From a virus, in the IMG/VR virus record IMGVR_UViG_3300025154_000322, positions 1 through 29,441 of that record: a stretch of DNA of 29,441 nucleotides; one strand, written 5' to 3'. Both the position numbers and the translations under genes were made by a program. The notes beneath the pieces are model-generated. The model searched no databases and had not been told where the DNA came from. It was given only the letters and a program-made list of their open reading frames with translations. This document shows, in pieces, positions 7,047 to 14,765 of the stretch. Position 1 is the stretch's first letter. The number at the start of each line of letters is the position of its first letter.

Positions 7047-7094
7047 TGTAACCCTCCATAAAAATGGTTGTAAGGTTGTTGTAAGGAACATGGC

Positions 7095-7153
7095 GAGCGG
7101 TAGCTGGTTCTCACAGCATCAGCGTTTAGGCACCGCTCCTAACTTTTATCATA
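7095..7153 (-). promoter_or_regulatory. Candidate promoter -10 and leader hairpin of the cassette
   Basis: TATGAT at 7148-7153 could be a -10 box, although no good -35 is seen. Just downstream, ACCGCTC (7132-7138) and GAGCGGT (7095-7101) can pair as a 7-bp stem enclosing about 30 nt. It lies in the leader of the cassette that starts at 7046. Confidence 0.35.
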
Positions 7154-7189
7154 GCACCAGCGTGAAGAATTTATTGGTGACGAGGTGCA

Positions 7190-7606
7190 TTACTTATTCA
7201 GAGCGCGGTAGCCTTTAATGGCGATACGAGCGATGCGCTCAGTCTCTTGTTCTCGTAGTCGCTGCAGGTGAGTATTTTCTTGTGGTGAGGCGTTATCAAT
7301 GGCCGACTGATACATCGGTTCGGTGATGATGTGGCACAACTCATGCATCAAGGTTTCCTCTAGCTCCTCTTCAGTGCACTTACATGCTGGGTCGAAGGCT
7401 TGAATGGTTGCTCTCAGGTAATTGATTTGAACTGTGCATACCATTGTGGTACTTCTCTCACTGTTGAGAAACAGACCATCAACTATGCAGGTGGTAATCT
7501 CCCACTCTGCTAGATTTAAAAAGTCGCGCATCTTCCTTGTGTGTGTATCAAAGAGCTTCTTAATGGGCAACTGCTTCGGTGTGAATTTTGAGTTTTTCTT
7601 TGTCAT
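7190..7606 (-). CDS. HExxH zinc metallopeptidase-like protein, 138 aa
   Basis: The motif HELCH (residues 88-92) in the context LEETLMHELCHIITEP is a classic HExxH zinc-binding helix, and a later ETERIARIA helix could supply a third Glu ligand. The preceding strand pair (TTMVCTVQINYLRATIQ) is the edge-strand arrangement seen in short SprT-like and other phage zincin proteins. The gene stands alone, 84 bp after a TTGACA-containing region and about 140 bp before the next cassette, within the accessory block that splits the head genes. No signal peptide is visible, so it should act in the cytoplasm. The substrate is unknown. Confidence 0.75.
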   Translation of the reverse strand: MTKKNSKFTPKQLPIKKLFDTHTRKMRDFLNLAEWEITTCIVDGLFLNSERSTTMVCTVQINYLRATIQAFDPACKCTEEELEETLMHELCHIITEPMYQSAIDNASPQENTHLQRLREQETERIARIAIKGYRALNK

Positions 7607-7628
7607 TTTTTCTTCATCTTAGCGGCAT

Positions 7629-7660
7629 AGTATAGAGGTGTCGAATGAAGTTATTGTCAA
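7629..7660 (-). promoter_or_regulatory. Candidate promoter for the metallopeptidase gene
   Basis: TTGACA (7655-7660) on the minus strand is followed by TCTATA with an 18-bp spacer or TATACT with a 20-bp spacer. It lies in the divergent gap between the metallopeptidase gene and the plus-strand ORF at 7675. Confidence 0.4.
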
Positions 7661-7674
7661 CCTAAATTGTAACT

Positions 7675-7839
7675 ATGTCTGTATCAAATAATCAGTTGGA
7701 ACTGTGGCGCAAAGAGCTGGGTGATGTTCAGTTCGAGCGTCAACTTAGTCTTGGTATGTTCGATGTACCAGATGACGTTGGGAGTGTGATTGAAGCGACC
7801 CTGGCTGAAGCAACAAACGTACCTATCGACTACTATTAG
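7675..7839 (+). CDS. Small acidic protein on the opposite strand, 54 aa (putative)
   Basis: This is the only plausible plus-strand gene. It begins MSVSNNQLELWRKELGD, continues with an acidic helix-rich sequence (MFDVPDDVG, then VIEATLAEA) and ends in DYY. It fills a gap of about 230 bp that has no minus-strand frame, and its TAG interlocks with the TAA of the convergent minor head gene (7836-7839). That tight fit favours a real gene. No SD site is visible. The length is short and no family was recognised, so this remains tentative. Confidence 0.5.
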   Translation: MSVSNNQLELWRKELGDVQFERQLSLGMFDVPDDVGSVIEATLAEATNVPIDYY

Positions 7840-8699
7840 CTCAAGTCTGGTCTAGGTAGTAGAGAGTGCTTGCAGTTCGGGTGGTAAGGCGGTAAGTCCT
7901 CGGGTTGTGCCCTTGGGTAGTTTTTACTTTTACCCGACATCGAGTATATCTCTCCCTCTTGCGGCATACAGAGGTCGTCTGTTGCGCCGTGGGTTGATAC
8001 CTGAACAATATCAATGTCGTACTCTTTCATGCGAAGCAGAGTAGCTTCGTTGTTGGCTTTGATGAGGTGAGTACGGGTGACCATCTCACTGTAGCGTTCT
8101 AGTGTCCATTGGCGGCCGCCTCTATCCAGTAGAGCGCGAAGTCCATTTTTTTGAATAATGCTGACTACATCCTTTTTGATAATCCTGGCCGCCTCACCTG
8201 CGAGTCTGCCTTCAGCAATCCTCGACTGTATCTGCTGACGCATGACATCAGACAGAACACGCTCATTGCCTCTCACCCACCCAGTCATGCCGCCAGCGAT
8301 GTCACCGTAGGCATCACCAATCAATAGATTCACTACCTGAAGGTGTGGTGCGAAGTCTTCAACAGTGCGAAGGATATCGACGGTAAGTACTCCGCTCTTC
8401 AGTTTGATATCAAATGTCTTTAGTATCTCGTCAGTGTAATTGAACCCTGCGATGTAGGCGCCAGCCATTGCTGGTGACAGCCACGCCTTGACCTGTGCAT
8501 CAGCTTCAGCAACAGCTCCCTTAATTTCGACCATCACAGCTCTCTTACGGGCCTCTAGCAACTCTATGCTGGTTGCAGCCTCAATACTGTTCTGACCCTT
8601 TTCTTCTAGCTCACCGAGGATGGTGCGTAGTTCAGAGACCTCTTTGTCGAGAAGTCTACCAAGTTCTTCTTCACGCTTCTTTTGGTCTTTAGGGTTCAT
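7836..8699 (-). CDS. Minor head protein, Mu gpF-like, 287 aa
   Basis: The start at 8699 gives an ATGA overlap with the upstream membrane-protein gene; upstream in-frame Met codons would read through that gene. Residues 1-70 are coiled-coil-like (KREEELGRLLDKEVSEL). The C-terminal signature of phage minor head proteins is clear: RTHLIKANNEATLLRMKEY, then DDLCMPQEG (Cys about 244) and PPYHPNCKH (His 273, Cys 276, His 278) near the end. Proteins of this family are made after the portal and sit inside or near the portal vertex. Here it follows the portal by two small genes, as usual. Confidence 0.8.
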   Translation of the reverse strand: MNPKDQKKREEELGRLLDKEVSELRTILGELEEKGQNSIEAATSIELLEARKRAVMVEIKGAVAEADAQVKAWLSPAMAGAYIAGFNYTDEILKTFDIKLKSGVLTVDILRTVEDFAPHLQVVNLLIGDAYGDIAGGMTGWVRGNERVLSDVMRQQIQSRIAEGRLAGEAARIIKKDVVSIIQKNGLRALLDRGGRQWTLERYSEMVTRTHLIKANNEATLLRMKEYDIDIVQVSTHGATDDLCMPQEGEIYSMSGKSKNYPRAQPEDLPPYHPNCKHSLLPRPDLS

Positions 8700-8893
8700 A
8701 TAATTTTTAGGGCTAACTTCACTACTACGATGAGAGCGAAAACAGAAACGAGCAGCATGGTAAATGCTGCTGCGTAGACGGTGGCGAACCATCGCCAATC
8801 CACTCGTTTCATCTTGTCTTCAAGCAAGGCGACATTCTCGCCAAAGCCTTCATTGATGTCTTGGTGCACTTTGTTGCCAGTTGGGAAACGCAT
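8696..8893 (-). CDS. Small membrane protein with N-terminal helix, 65 aa
   Basis: An amphipathic N-terminal segment with a coiled-coil look (EGFGENVALLEDKMKRVDW) leads into one strong transmembrane helix at about residues 38-62, with a short Lys-containing tail. This layout resembles small XhlA-like or holin-accessory proteins, but these are normally near lysis genes, whereas this one lies between portal-side genes. Its stop overlaps the next start by ATGA. The function is unresolved. Confidence 0.6.
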   Translation of the reverse strand: MRFPTGNKVHQDINEGFGENVALLEDKMKRVDWRWFATVYAAAFTMLLVSVFALIVVVKLALKII

Positions 8894-8898
8894 ACAGA

Positions 8899-9201
8899 TT
8901 ATTTATTGAGACCATTATCAGCGAGCACCTTTGATATTGCCGCACCGAGACTCATGCCTGCCATGTCAGACAATTCACTTGGGTTTTCAACTTCACTCTT
9001 CATCTCATTCAACATCTTGAGGTAATCGTATGTTGCTGCCATTACACCCTCAATAAACCTACGCTCTTGTAGAGAGTCATCGACGTTCTTACTCACTTCG
9101 ATTTGTGGGTCATCGGTGTACACATAGCCAGGCGTATCGTAGTCCACGACTTTGACTGGTACCTTGCGATTGCCGATTGTGATTGATTTAGGGAAGTTCA
9201 T
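8899..9201 (-). CDS. Hypothetical protein, 100 aa
   Basis: The N-terminal half is beta-rich (SITIGNRKVPVKVVDYD, then PQIEVSKNVDD) and is followed by an amphipathic helix (RRFIEGVMAATYDYLKML). The order of strand, strand and helix loosely resembles small zincin-type phage proteins, but the helix lacks HExxH, so any link is speculative. It lies 17 bp after the portal gene. No SD site is visible. Confidence 0.55.
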   Translation of the reverse strand: MNFPKSITIGNRKVPVKVVDYDTPGYVYTDDPQIEVSKNVDDSLQERRFIEGVMAATYDYLKMLNEMKSEVENPSELSDMAGMSLGAAISKVLADNGLNK

Positions 9202-9218
9202 AGATATCTCGTTAATAA

Positions 9219-10625
9219 CTAAAGGGTCGGTGCACTACCTACTGAGCCTAGACCCGCGATGGCATCCTCATTCTTGATGCGGGCCAGCTCTTCGTCGGCC
9301 GCTTCGTCATCAATGTTTTCAATTCGCTTGAGTGATGAATGGCGTGAACTGATACCTGATGTGATTTTCTGTGCCTCTACGTTGACTTGTACTTGTTCGT
9401 CTACTGGCAAAGCATCAGAGAACTTGATGATGCAGTCATTCTTCTGCAGCTCTTCTGAAGAAGAAGTCATCTTGGCCCCGATACGAAGCATGTCGAGTAC
9501 TCCGCGTCGTAGCTTCGCTCGCTTCTTCGATGTCTTACGCATAGCAGGGAAGAGTTGGATGCGAAGAGACTCTACACTCTGCGGCGCTGCAGTACGTGTT
9601 AACGCCCACATTGGTATACCTGTCATGAACTCAATGAACTTCATCATTGAGAGGATGTGCTCGCGTGCATCATTAAGCAAGGGATTGGTGTTGATGATGT
9701 ACTGCGGCATTGGGTCTTCTTTGCTCTCAAGTATAAATGCCTCACTGTGTTTGACTTTAGTGCTGCCCTCTTCTTCATCCTCTTCAAGTGAAGATGCAGG
9801 TATTGCCAGCTTGGCGTCCATGTTCTTCAGGAACTGGGTTGCTACCTGTGTGCTACGCTCATTGATTTCAGCGAGTTGAGGCACGATGTCTGCGTAGTCA
9901 CTCTTGCCGTAGCCTTCTTTACTGCGGCGGCCGTTGTCAATTTGACGTACAGGTATCTCATCAATATCAAGGGTTTCACTTTCTACCAGGGTGCGGCCGA
10001 CAAGTGCACTCATTGCCTCAAGTGGATATGCTTCGATGACTACACCTGTCTGGTTACATCGCCAAGCTTGGTGCTCGATGAATACATTACCGTTTCCTTT
10101 CTGGTAGTGCTGTGTGTGGGCTAGTAGTTTCTTACTTGTCGGATTGGCTGGGTCCTTTCGGTAAGTAATAAAAACAACAGAGCCGTCACTCTGTGGGAAG
10201 TATTGGTCTGCAGGTACCGACATCATGTGGTACTGGTTCTCATCGTCCTTGTAGCCGAGCAGTACTACGAAGCCGAACTCACTCTGGTCTTCAGCAAAGT
10301 CGCTCATGCGCTCTTTGAGGTCGTTCTCATAGACAACACCCTCTACCCACGCTTGGTCATCCTCTGAAGCGCCTGCAGGGGCTTGTATGACCAGACGCTC
10401 GACATCACCTAGCACAAAATCACCGTAGACTTCGGTGATTCTTGCAGGGATGCCGTGAGCTAGATATACCAGGTCGGCCAGGTTCTTGTACTGCTTCTTG
10501 ATGAGTTCGTGCAGTTTGAGAATAGACAGTTGCTCACTGGTGTCGTAGAGCTTGTGATACTGCTTGAGAGCGTTCACTCGCTGAATCTCTTTGCTAGATG
10601 GAAACTCGTTGATTTTGACGGACAT
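9219..10625 (-). CDS. Portal protein (SPP1 gp6-like), 468 aa
   Basis: The portal forms the dodecameric ring through which DNA enters the head. Length and segment order fit the SPP1-type family: an N-terminal helical part with LADLVYLAHGIPARI, a central SEFGFVVLLGYKDD and MSVPADQYFPQSDG region, then a long helical stem around KFIEFMTGIPMWALTRTAAP and SVESLRIQLFPAMRK. The C-terminus is acidic (IDDEAADEELARIKNED). It follows the large terminase by two short genes and precedes the minor head gene, the usual packaging-module order. The start at 10625 has an A/T-rich leader without an SD site. Confidence 0.85.
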   Translation of the reverse strand: MSVKINEFPSSKEIQRVNALKQYHKLYDTSEQLSILKLHELIKKQYKNLADLVYLAHGIPARITEVYGDFVLGDVERLVIQAPAGASEDDQAWVEGVVYENDLKERMSDFAEDQSEFGFVVLLGYKDDENQYHMMSVPADQYFPQSDGSVVFITYRKDPANPTSKKLLAHTQHYQKGNGNVFIEHQAWRCNQTGVVIEAYPLEAMSALVGRTLVESETLDIDEIPVRQIDNGRRSKEGYGKSDYADIVPQLAEINERSTQVATQFLKNMDAKLAIPASSLEEDEEEGSTKVKHSEAFILESKEDPMPQYIINTNPLLNDAREHILSMMKFIEFMTGIPMWALTRTAAPQSVESLRIQLFPAMRKTSKKRAKLRRGVLDMLRIGAKMTSSSEELQKNDCIIKFSDALPVDEQVQVNVEAQKITSGISSRHSSLKRIENIDDEAADEELARIKNEDAIAGLGSVGSAPTL

Positions 10626-10640
10626 ATGTTTTGATAAAAA

Positions 10641-11006
10641 TTAAAGCTGAAACTTTCTACGCTGTTCAAGTCCAGTCTCTCCTACATGCTCGGTATTCTT
10701 CTGACTCGCCACTGCTATCTCTGCAACGCGCTGAATCTCTTTGGCTTCTGCGTGATGCTTCTTTGCCAGTATATCCTTCTCGTACACATCAACGTCCTGG
10801 CGAATGATGTTGGCGTACTTGCTGCCCTTGAGTATACGGCATCGAGCACAGATGGGTTTGCCTTGATGAAGATAGAGACGGCCACCCGCTTCGTTCTGCT
10901 TAAAGATAACGTAGTCACAGAAGGCACACTCTACTCCGACAGGCAGTGCACTTGTCGGAACCATGATGCCGCTCTGGGATTTGTGAAAATCATTTGTCTT
11001 TGTCAT
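10641..11006 (-). CDS. Zinc-binding protein with CxxC pairs, 121 aa
   Basis: Read from MTKTNDFHK at 11006, the protein has CAFC and CARC pairs separated by about 25 residues, a standard four-cysteine zinc site with a VIFKQNEAGGRLYLHQGKP linker. A charged helical tail follows (YEKDILAKKHHAEAKEIQ). This start overlaps the upstream gene by 17 bp; an internal Met at 10964 just before the zinc site is an alternative. It lies between the terminase and portal genes. The function is unknown. Confidence 0.6.
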   Translation of the reverse strand: MTKTNDFHKSQSGIMVPTSALPVGVECAFCDYVIFKQNEAGGRLYLHQGKPICARCRILKGSKYANIIRQDVDVYEKDILAKKHHAEAKEIQRVAEIAVASQKNTEHVGETGLEQRRKFQL

Positions 11007-11259
11007 TGCCGTTGGATTTATTATACATCTCTTCAAGGGTCAATACGTCCTGTATCAACTTTTCTGTGATGTGGGAGTAGTCAAAGACTGGTGGCTTCTT
11101 CATCACTGGGGTGCCGAGCTGCCTGGATGCCTCAATAGAGAAAACAATGTGCTCACCAAACTTGGTGAGGAAATCTGACAGAGCGTGACTCATTCTAGGC
11201 ACGTGTATCTGGTTAACAATATGCCGTATGGCAAGTTCTCTCTGTTTAGGCGTAAGCAT
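10990..11259 (-). CDS. Hypothetical helical protein between terminase and portal, 89 aa
   Basis: I chose MLTPKQREL at 11259, which begins 7 bp after the large-terminase stop. A Met at 11292 would overlap the terminase by 26 bp and cannot be excluded. The protein is mainly helical (AIRHIVNQIHVPRMSHALSD), with a conserved-looking GEHIVFSIEASRQLG segment and a basic tail (KSNGNDKDK). No motif was recognised. Confidence 0.55.
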   Translation of the reverse strand: MLTPKQRELAIRHIVNQIHVPRMSHALSDFLTKFGEHIVFSIEASRQLGTPVMKKPPVFDYSHITEKLIQDVLTLEEMYNKSNGNDKDK

Positions 11260-11266
11260 GGGGTGA

Positions 11267-12718
11267 TTATATTCTATCAGGTCGCTCAACATTTTTGAAT
11301 GTACGACGCTTGAGCATCCCCATAATGAGGTACACAAGCGCATCTACGAGGTCGTCGTGTTCTTCAGAGCCAAAGCCCAGCAATTGCTGCAGCAGCTCTT
11401 CACAGCCGAACTCAGGGAACAATACGGTGCCGTCAATGATGAATGGTGAGATGGTCTCAAGTCGGGCCTTCTTGTCACTGATTGCTCGCATCGGATATAC
11501 CGCCAAGCCCTTTCGCTTCATCGTCTGTAGTGCAGCCTTTTGAAAACCAACGTCTTCTACGAACCACTTAGTGCCTACTGGCATGGTGTCATTGAGACGG
11601 ATAGCTTCCTTCATTGAGTCATCGAAGCCAACACGCTTGTTGACTGGATTTGGTCGAATGAAGATATGGTCTTTGTCATCGAGTGTGATGCGATACCCTG
11701 CGACCATTGCGGTACAGTCGGCACTCTGCTTCTCACTGATGGCAAGGTCTTCACCAACACCTGCATCTTTGGGCTTCCACTTCAGTTTGCCATCTTCGTC
11801 TCGCTCATCGAGCATCTTGTTAGGGTAGAAGTGTATATCTTCTTCCTTCACTGGTTGGTCTTCTTCAGCAACGATTTTGAGAAGGTACTCGCGCGCCCAC
11901 GTGATGTGTGAACGCACCTTTGCTTTCTGTTTGTCGATAGCTGCTTGGTTTGGGTACTTCCCTGCCCATTCAATTACCCCAGTCTTCTTGTTGATGAGAG
12001 GGAACTCAAGGGTAGTGAAGAGTAGGGAACCGTCTGGCTTCTTTGATTTGCGTACTCGCATCATCAGCGCATCTTTGTGCAGTAGGTTTCCAATGAGTAC
12101 GAGCTTGCTCTTGTCCTCTTGCTGCGCTGGGATGACTTCGTTGTTGAACCAGCTCTCAGTCTTATCGCGGTTCTCTTTCTTCTTCACCCACACAAGGTCC
12201 TCAACGTCGTCACAGAGTACCACTTGTGGTCGGTACTGGCGGTGTCGAAGTCCGCGCATCTTCTGCCCCCGTGAACGTCCCATGATGAGACACCCATTGG
12301 CAAGCATGAGCTTTTCTGAAGACCAGTTGCGAGCTTTATCGAAAGTGATGCCGTAATCTTGCTGCAGCCACTTGTTCTCTTCCAACTCATACCGCAAGTT
12401 TGCGATGGTGAGCTTTGTCTGTGTGGTGGTATCACCTACAGGGATGATGAACTTTGCTTTGCCTTCAAGGCCAAGATACAAAGGTGCGCCGATTGTGGCG
12501 TATGTACTCTTTGCACCACCTCGGTGTCCAATGATTTCAACCAACTCTTCGCTAGGGTCCTCAAGTACGTGAGAAAGAACGTAGTGGTAGTCAGCAGGCT
12601 CTACTGTGAAGTAGTGGCGAAGGTACACCATACACCAGCCGAGTAGACCACCTTGTTTGACGATGTACTTGCGTACTGCAGGGTCTTCAAGATTGATTCC
12701 TTCACTGATGTATTTCAT
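11267..12718 (-). CDS. terL: Terminase large subunit
   Basis: This is the ATP-driven DNA-packaging motor and nuclease. The ATPase domain has Walker A GHRGGAKST (residues 64-72) and Walker B VVLCDDVED (166-174) with catalytic acid nearby. The C-terminal RNase H-like nuclease domain is marked by DLAISEKQSADCTAMVAG (about 324-341), FVEDVG (386-391) and the final HDDLVDALVYL (454-464), which supply the acidic metal ligands. Its 483 residues match the usual family length. Its ATG overlaps the small-terminase stop (ATGA), indicating translational coupling. Confidence 0.92.
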   Translation of the reverse strand: MKYISEGINLEDPAVRKYIVKQGGLLGWCMVYLRHYFTVEPADYHYVLSHVLEDPSEELVEIIGHRGGAKSTYATIGAPLYLGLEGKAKFIIPVGDTTTQTKLTIANLRYELEENKWLQQDYGITFDKARNWSSEKLMLANGCLIMGRSRGQKMRGLRHRQYRPQVVLCDDVEDLVWVKKKENRDKTESWFNNEVIPAQQEDKSKLVLIGNLLHKDALMMRVRKSKKPDGSLLFTTLEFPLINKKTGVIEWAGKYPNQAAIDKQKAKVRSHITWAREYLLKIVAEEDQPVKEEDIHFYPNKMLDERDEDGKLKWKPKDAGVGEDLAISEKQSADCTAMVAGYRITLDDKDHIFIRPNPVNKRVGFDDSMKEAIRLNDTMPVGTKWFVEDVGFQKAALQTMKRKGLAVYPMRAISDKKARLETISPFIIDGTVLFPEFGCEELLQQLLGFGSEEHDDLVDALVYLIMGMLKRRTFKNVERPDRI

Positions 12719-13437
12719 ACGTCGCTTTCTACTACGACATAGTCAACCTTAGACGCCAGGGCTTTACGCTCAAACAGTGCAAACACTTTATCGACTGCCT
12801 CTTTCGCTTCAGGCGAGACTTCTACTGTCTCAGTCATATTGGCGTTGAGTTCAATCTTTGGTGAGAACTCTTGTTTGTTCTTCACTGCAGCGTACTTGAG
12901 AGCGTTGTCGAAGTTACTCATTGCCCCTGTCACCAGTACCTGTCTGATGAGTGTCATTGGTATATGGCGTAGTATGGCAACCGTATTACTAAATTCAGGG
13001 TACTTCTTGATGAAGCGGTAATATGTTACTGGATTGATACCAGCTAAAATACATGCTTCTTCTACAGTAGAGTCAAATGCAAAAGCGTACTCTAATTTTG
13101 AAAGAGTACGGTCGTCAATCTCTGCTGGCCGACCTGCCCCTTTGGGGTTGCTCTTTGTCTTCTTCTTCTCTGGTGGAATCTCAAAGTGAAACACCTCGCA
13201 GGCTTGTGCGATGAGCACAGCTTCTCTTCTGTGTGTCAAAGGACTGAAGACAACATCGTCTACCATCTTATCGACAGCACGACCTTCACTCACTGCTATG
13301 GCAGCAACAGGGGCAGCTACGGGCTTACTCTTGCGAGTAGCTTTTGTTTTCTTCTTTTTGACCTTGTCGATACCCTTCTGGATATTAATGAGTTTTTTTG
13401 AAGTTCTTTTTTTTGTAGGTGCTTTTCTTGAAGCCAT
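12715..13437 (-). CDS. terS: Terminase small subunit with Lys-rich N-terminal tail
   Basis: The protein directly precedes the large terminase. Residues about 105-150 form an HTH unit (STVEEACILAGINPVTYYRFIKKYPEF) typical of small terminases that recognise the packaging site. An oligomerisation helix and an acidic C-terminal region follow. The first 50 residues are unusually basic (RKAPTKKRTSKK, then KVKKKKTKATRKSKP), like a histone H1 tail, and probably bind DNA without sequence preference. The 85 bp in front of the start hold no convincing gene or SD site. Confidence 0.8.
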   Translation of the reverse strand: MASRKAPTKKRTSKKLINIQKGIDKVKKKKTKATRKSKPVAAPVAAIAVSEGRAVDKMVDDVVFSPLTHRREAVLIAQACEVFHFEIPPEKKKTKSNPKGAGRPAEIDDRTLSKLEYAFAFDSTVEEACILAGINPVTYYRFIKKYPEFSNTVAILRHIPMTLIRQVLVTGAMSNFDNALKYAAVKNKQEFSPKIELNANMTETVEVSPEAKEAVDKVFALFERKALASKVDYVVVESDV

Positions 13438-13522
13438 AGTGTGTGGTGTTTGTCATACAGACGCTCGGCCATTGCATCGAAGTGCGGCGGCCATTTTCAT
13501 CAAGCTAGGTGAATGGTCTCTA

Positions 13523-13825
13523 CTATGCGGTTTCCTTCTGTTGGTAGTCAAAGTGGTTGCGAGGTATGCGAGGTGCGTCAATCTTGACGTACACTCTCTT
13601 CTCAATTTGCTTGAACGCGATGAGTCCGATGACTTTGCGTATAGCCTCTGCAGTTGTGCCCTTTTGACCGATACACATACCGACATCTTCTTTGTGAAGC
13701 TTGACGTTGATGATAACAAGTTCGCCCTGTTCGTCAGCGTCGGCTGTTGTATGTAGCTCTACTGCTTCAGGATGGTCAACAAAACCCTGTACCAGTTCGA
13801 GCAATATCTTTTCTAGTCTGTCCAT
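13523..13825 (-). CDS. KhpA-like KH-domain RNA-binding protein
   Basis: The 100 residues match the bacterial KhpA/YlqC layout: an N-terminal helix (ILLELVQGFVDHPEAVEL), a beta strand (LVIINVKLHKEDVG), the GxxG loop of the KH fold (G53-QK-G56 in CIGQKGTTAEAIRKVI) and a final strand (RVYVKIDAP). KhpA binds RNA, often with a partner KH/R3H protein, and affects small RNAs and cell growth. A short unrelated tail (NHFDYQQKETA) follows. It sits just upstream of the terminase genes. A TATAAT box lies about 75 bp upstream. Phage copies of this protein are not something I know to be common. Confidence 0.85.
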   Translation of the reverse strand: MDRLEKILLELVQGFVDHPEAVELHTTADADEQGELVIINVKLHKEDVGMCIGQKGTTAEAIRKVIGLIAFKQIEKRVYVKIDAPRIPRNHFDYQQKETA

Positions 13826-13896
13826 GCTGTAATTTTTTTATTATTAAACAGCGTGGTGCTTTGTTTGATTGCAGAGACTTACGCCTCTATACCAGT

Positions 13897-13902
13897 ATTA
13901 TA
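13897..13902 (-). promoter_or_regulatory. Putative -10 box (TATAAT) before the KH/terminase operon
   Basis: A perfect TATAAT lies in the 91-bp gap before the KH gene, one of the larger gaps in an otherwise packed operon. The -35 side is poor (TTCTTT at 17 bp). It could start late transcription of the packaging and head genes. Confidence 0.4.
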
Positions 13903-13916
13903 GCACCCCGTCTACG

Positions 13917-14189
13917 TTAAAGAATGTCAGTCTGTGCAGACTGTGCAATTTCCTTCTTCGCCTTGAGATGCCCAGCAGTGTGGTTCTGGCAGAAGTCGGC
14001 AATCTCCCGAAGGCAGTGATGGTCGCACCAACTGTCAGCCTGAAAGTAACAGACGTATTTTCGCCAACCGCCATACCACTTGATGATGGCGAAGGGTACT
14101 CCACCTTTATCGAGCACGTACCACCGACGAGTCTTTGCTCCCCTCTGGTTTGGCAGCTCTTTGAAGGTGATGTATGTGTCCTTGCCCAT
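13917..14189 (-). CDS. Hypothetical protein with His/Cys cluster, 90 aa
   Basis: The N-terminal half is beta-rich with several Trp and Tyr residues (RRWYVLDKGGVPFAIIKWYGG). The centre has WCDHHCLREIADFCQNH, which could form a metal site with Cys and His ligands. It lies 2 bp after the stop of the HTH gene and is the last gene before a 91-bp gap with a TATAAT box. No family was recognised. Confidence 0.55.
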   Translation of the reverse strand: MGKDTYITFKELPNQRGAKTRRWYVLDKGGVPFAIIKWYGGWRKYVCYFQADSWCDHHCLREIADFCQNHTAGHLKAKKEIAQSAQTDIL

Positions 14190-14191
14190 GT

Positions 14192-14764
14192 CTAGATTTT
14201 ATACTTCTCGTATAACGACTTTAGGTGAGCGAACGGCACTGCAGGAAACGCTAGTTCCATTTCTGAAAAAGATAATCCTTGGCCCACCATGTCTCTGACC
14301 CGCTCTTCAATTGTCGGAGTCGATGCTGGTGGCCTGTTAGCTCTGTCTTGAGCTTTCTGACCATAGCTCGTGAGTCCTGGCGTCTTCGGCTCTTGTAGTG
14401 GTTCGTCTATCTCACCAGTCTCAGTATTGAGTCTATGTCTTTGGCTGTAGACCGTCTGCACAGTGACATCGTATTTGGTTGCTATCTCAGCGGGTGTGAG
14501 TTCGTCGGCTTTGATATCTTCAATCATTGCTTCTTTGTCGTACTTAGTTCGGCGCTGCTTGTTTTCGGCTGGGATATTTGAGACGGGCGTCTTTGGTTTT
14601 TTCTCTTCCTCTTCCTCAACTTCAACCTCTACTTCTTGGTAGATGACTGCTGGGTCAGCAATGAGCATGTCAATCACTTGCTCGGCCGTCACTTCTTTTT
14701 CTAGGATTTCATCTACCTCACCATCGTCACCGTGTTTGAATACACTGATTGTAAATTTTGCCAT
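14192..14764 (-). CDS. Helix-turn-helix protein with acidic linker, 190 aa
   Basis: An N-terminal domain of about 45 residues is followed by an acidic stretch (EVEVEVEEEEEKKPK). A recognisable HTH follows at about residues 72-110 (KEAMIEDIKADELTPAEIA, then KYDVTVQTVYSQRHRLN), as in small transcription factors and transposase-type HTHs. A Pro-rich linker leads to a second helical unit (TIEERVRDMVGQGLSFSEMEL) that looks like another HTH. It may regulate the late genes that begin two genes downstream (inference). Confidence 0.6.
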   Translation of the reverse strand: MAKFTISVFKHGDDGEVDEILEKEVTAEQVIDMLIADPAVIYQEVEVEVEEEEEKKPKTPVSNIPAENKQRRTKYDKEAMIEDIKADELTPAEIATKYDVTVQTVYSQRHRLNTETGEIDEPLQEPKTPGLTSYGQKAQDRANRPPASTPTIEERVRDMVGQGLSFSEMELAFPAVPFAHLKSLYEKYKI

Positions 14765-14765
14765 T

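Noticed and set aside
7095-7138. A hammerhead-like CUGAUG element in the leader hairpin
   Set aside because: The GAAA core and the three-stem geometry are missing, so only a plain hairpin is supported.
11877-12356. Plus-strand ORF of 159 codons inside the large terminase region
   Set aside because: It is the antisense shadow of terL, whose motifs are complete.
13211-13756. Long plus-strand ORF of 181 codons
   Set aside because: It mirrors the small terminase and KH genes on the other strand, has hydrophobic shadow-type sequence and shows no start signal or domain.
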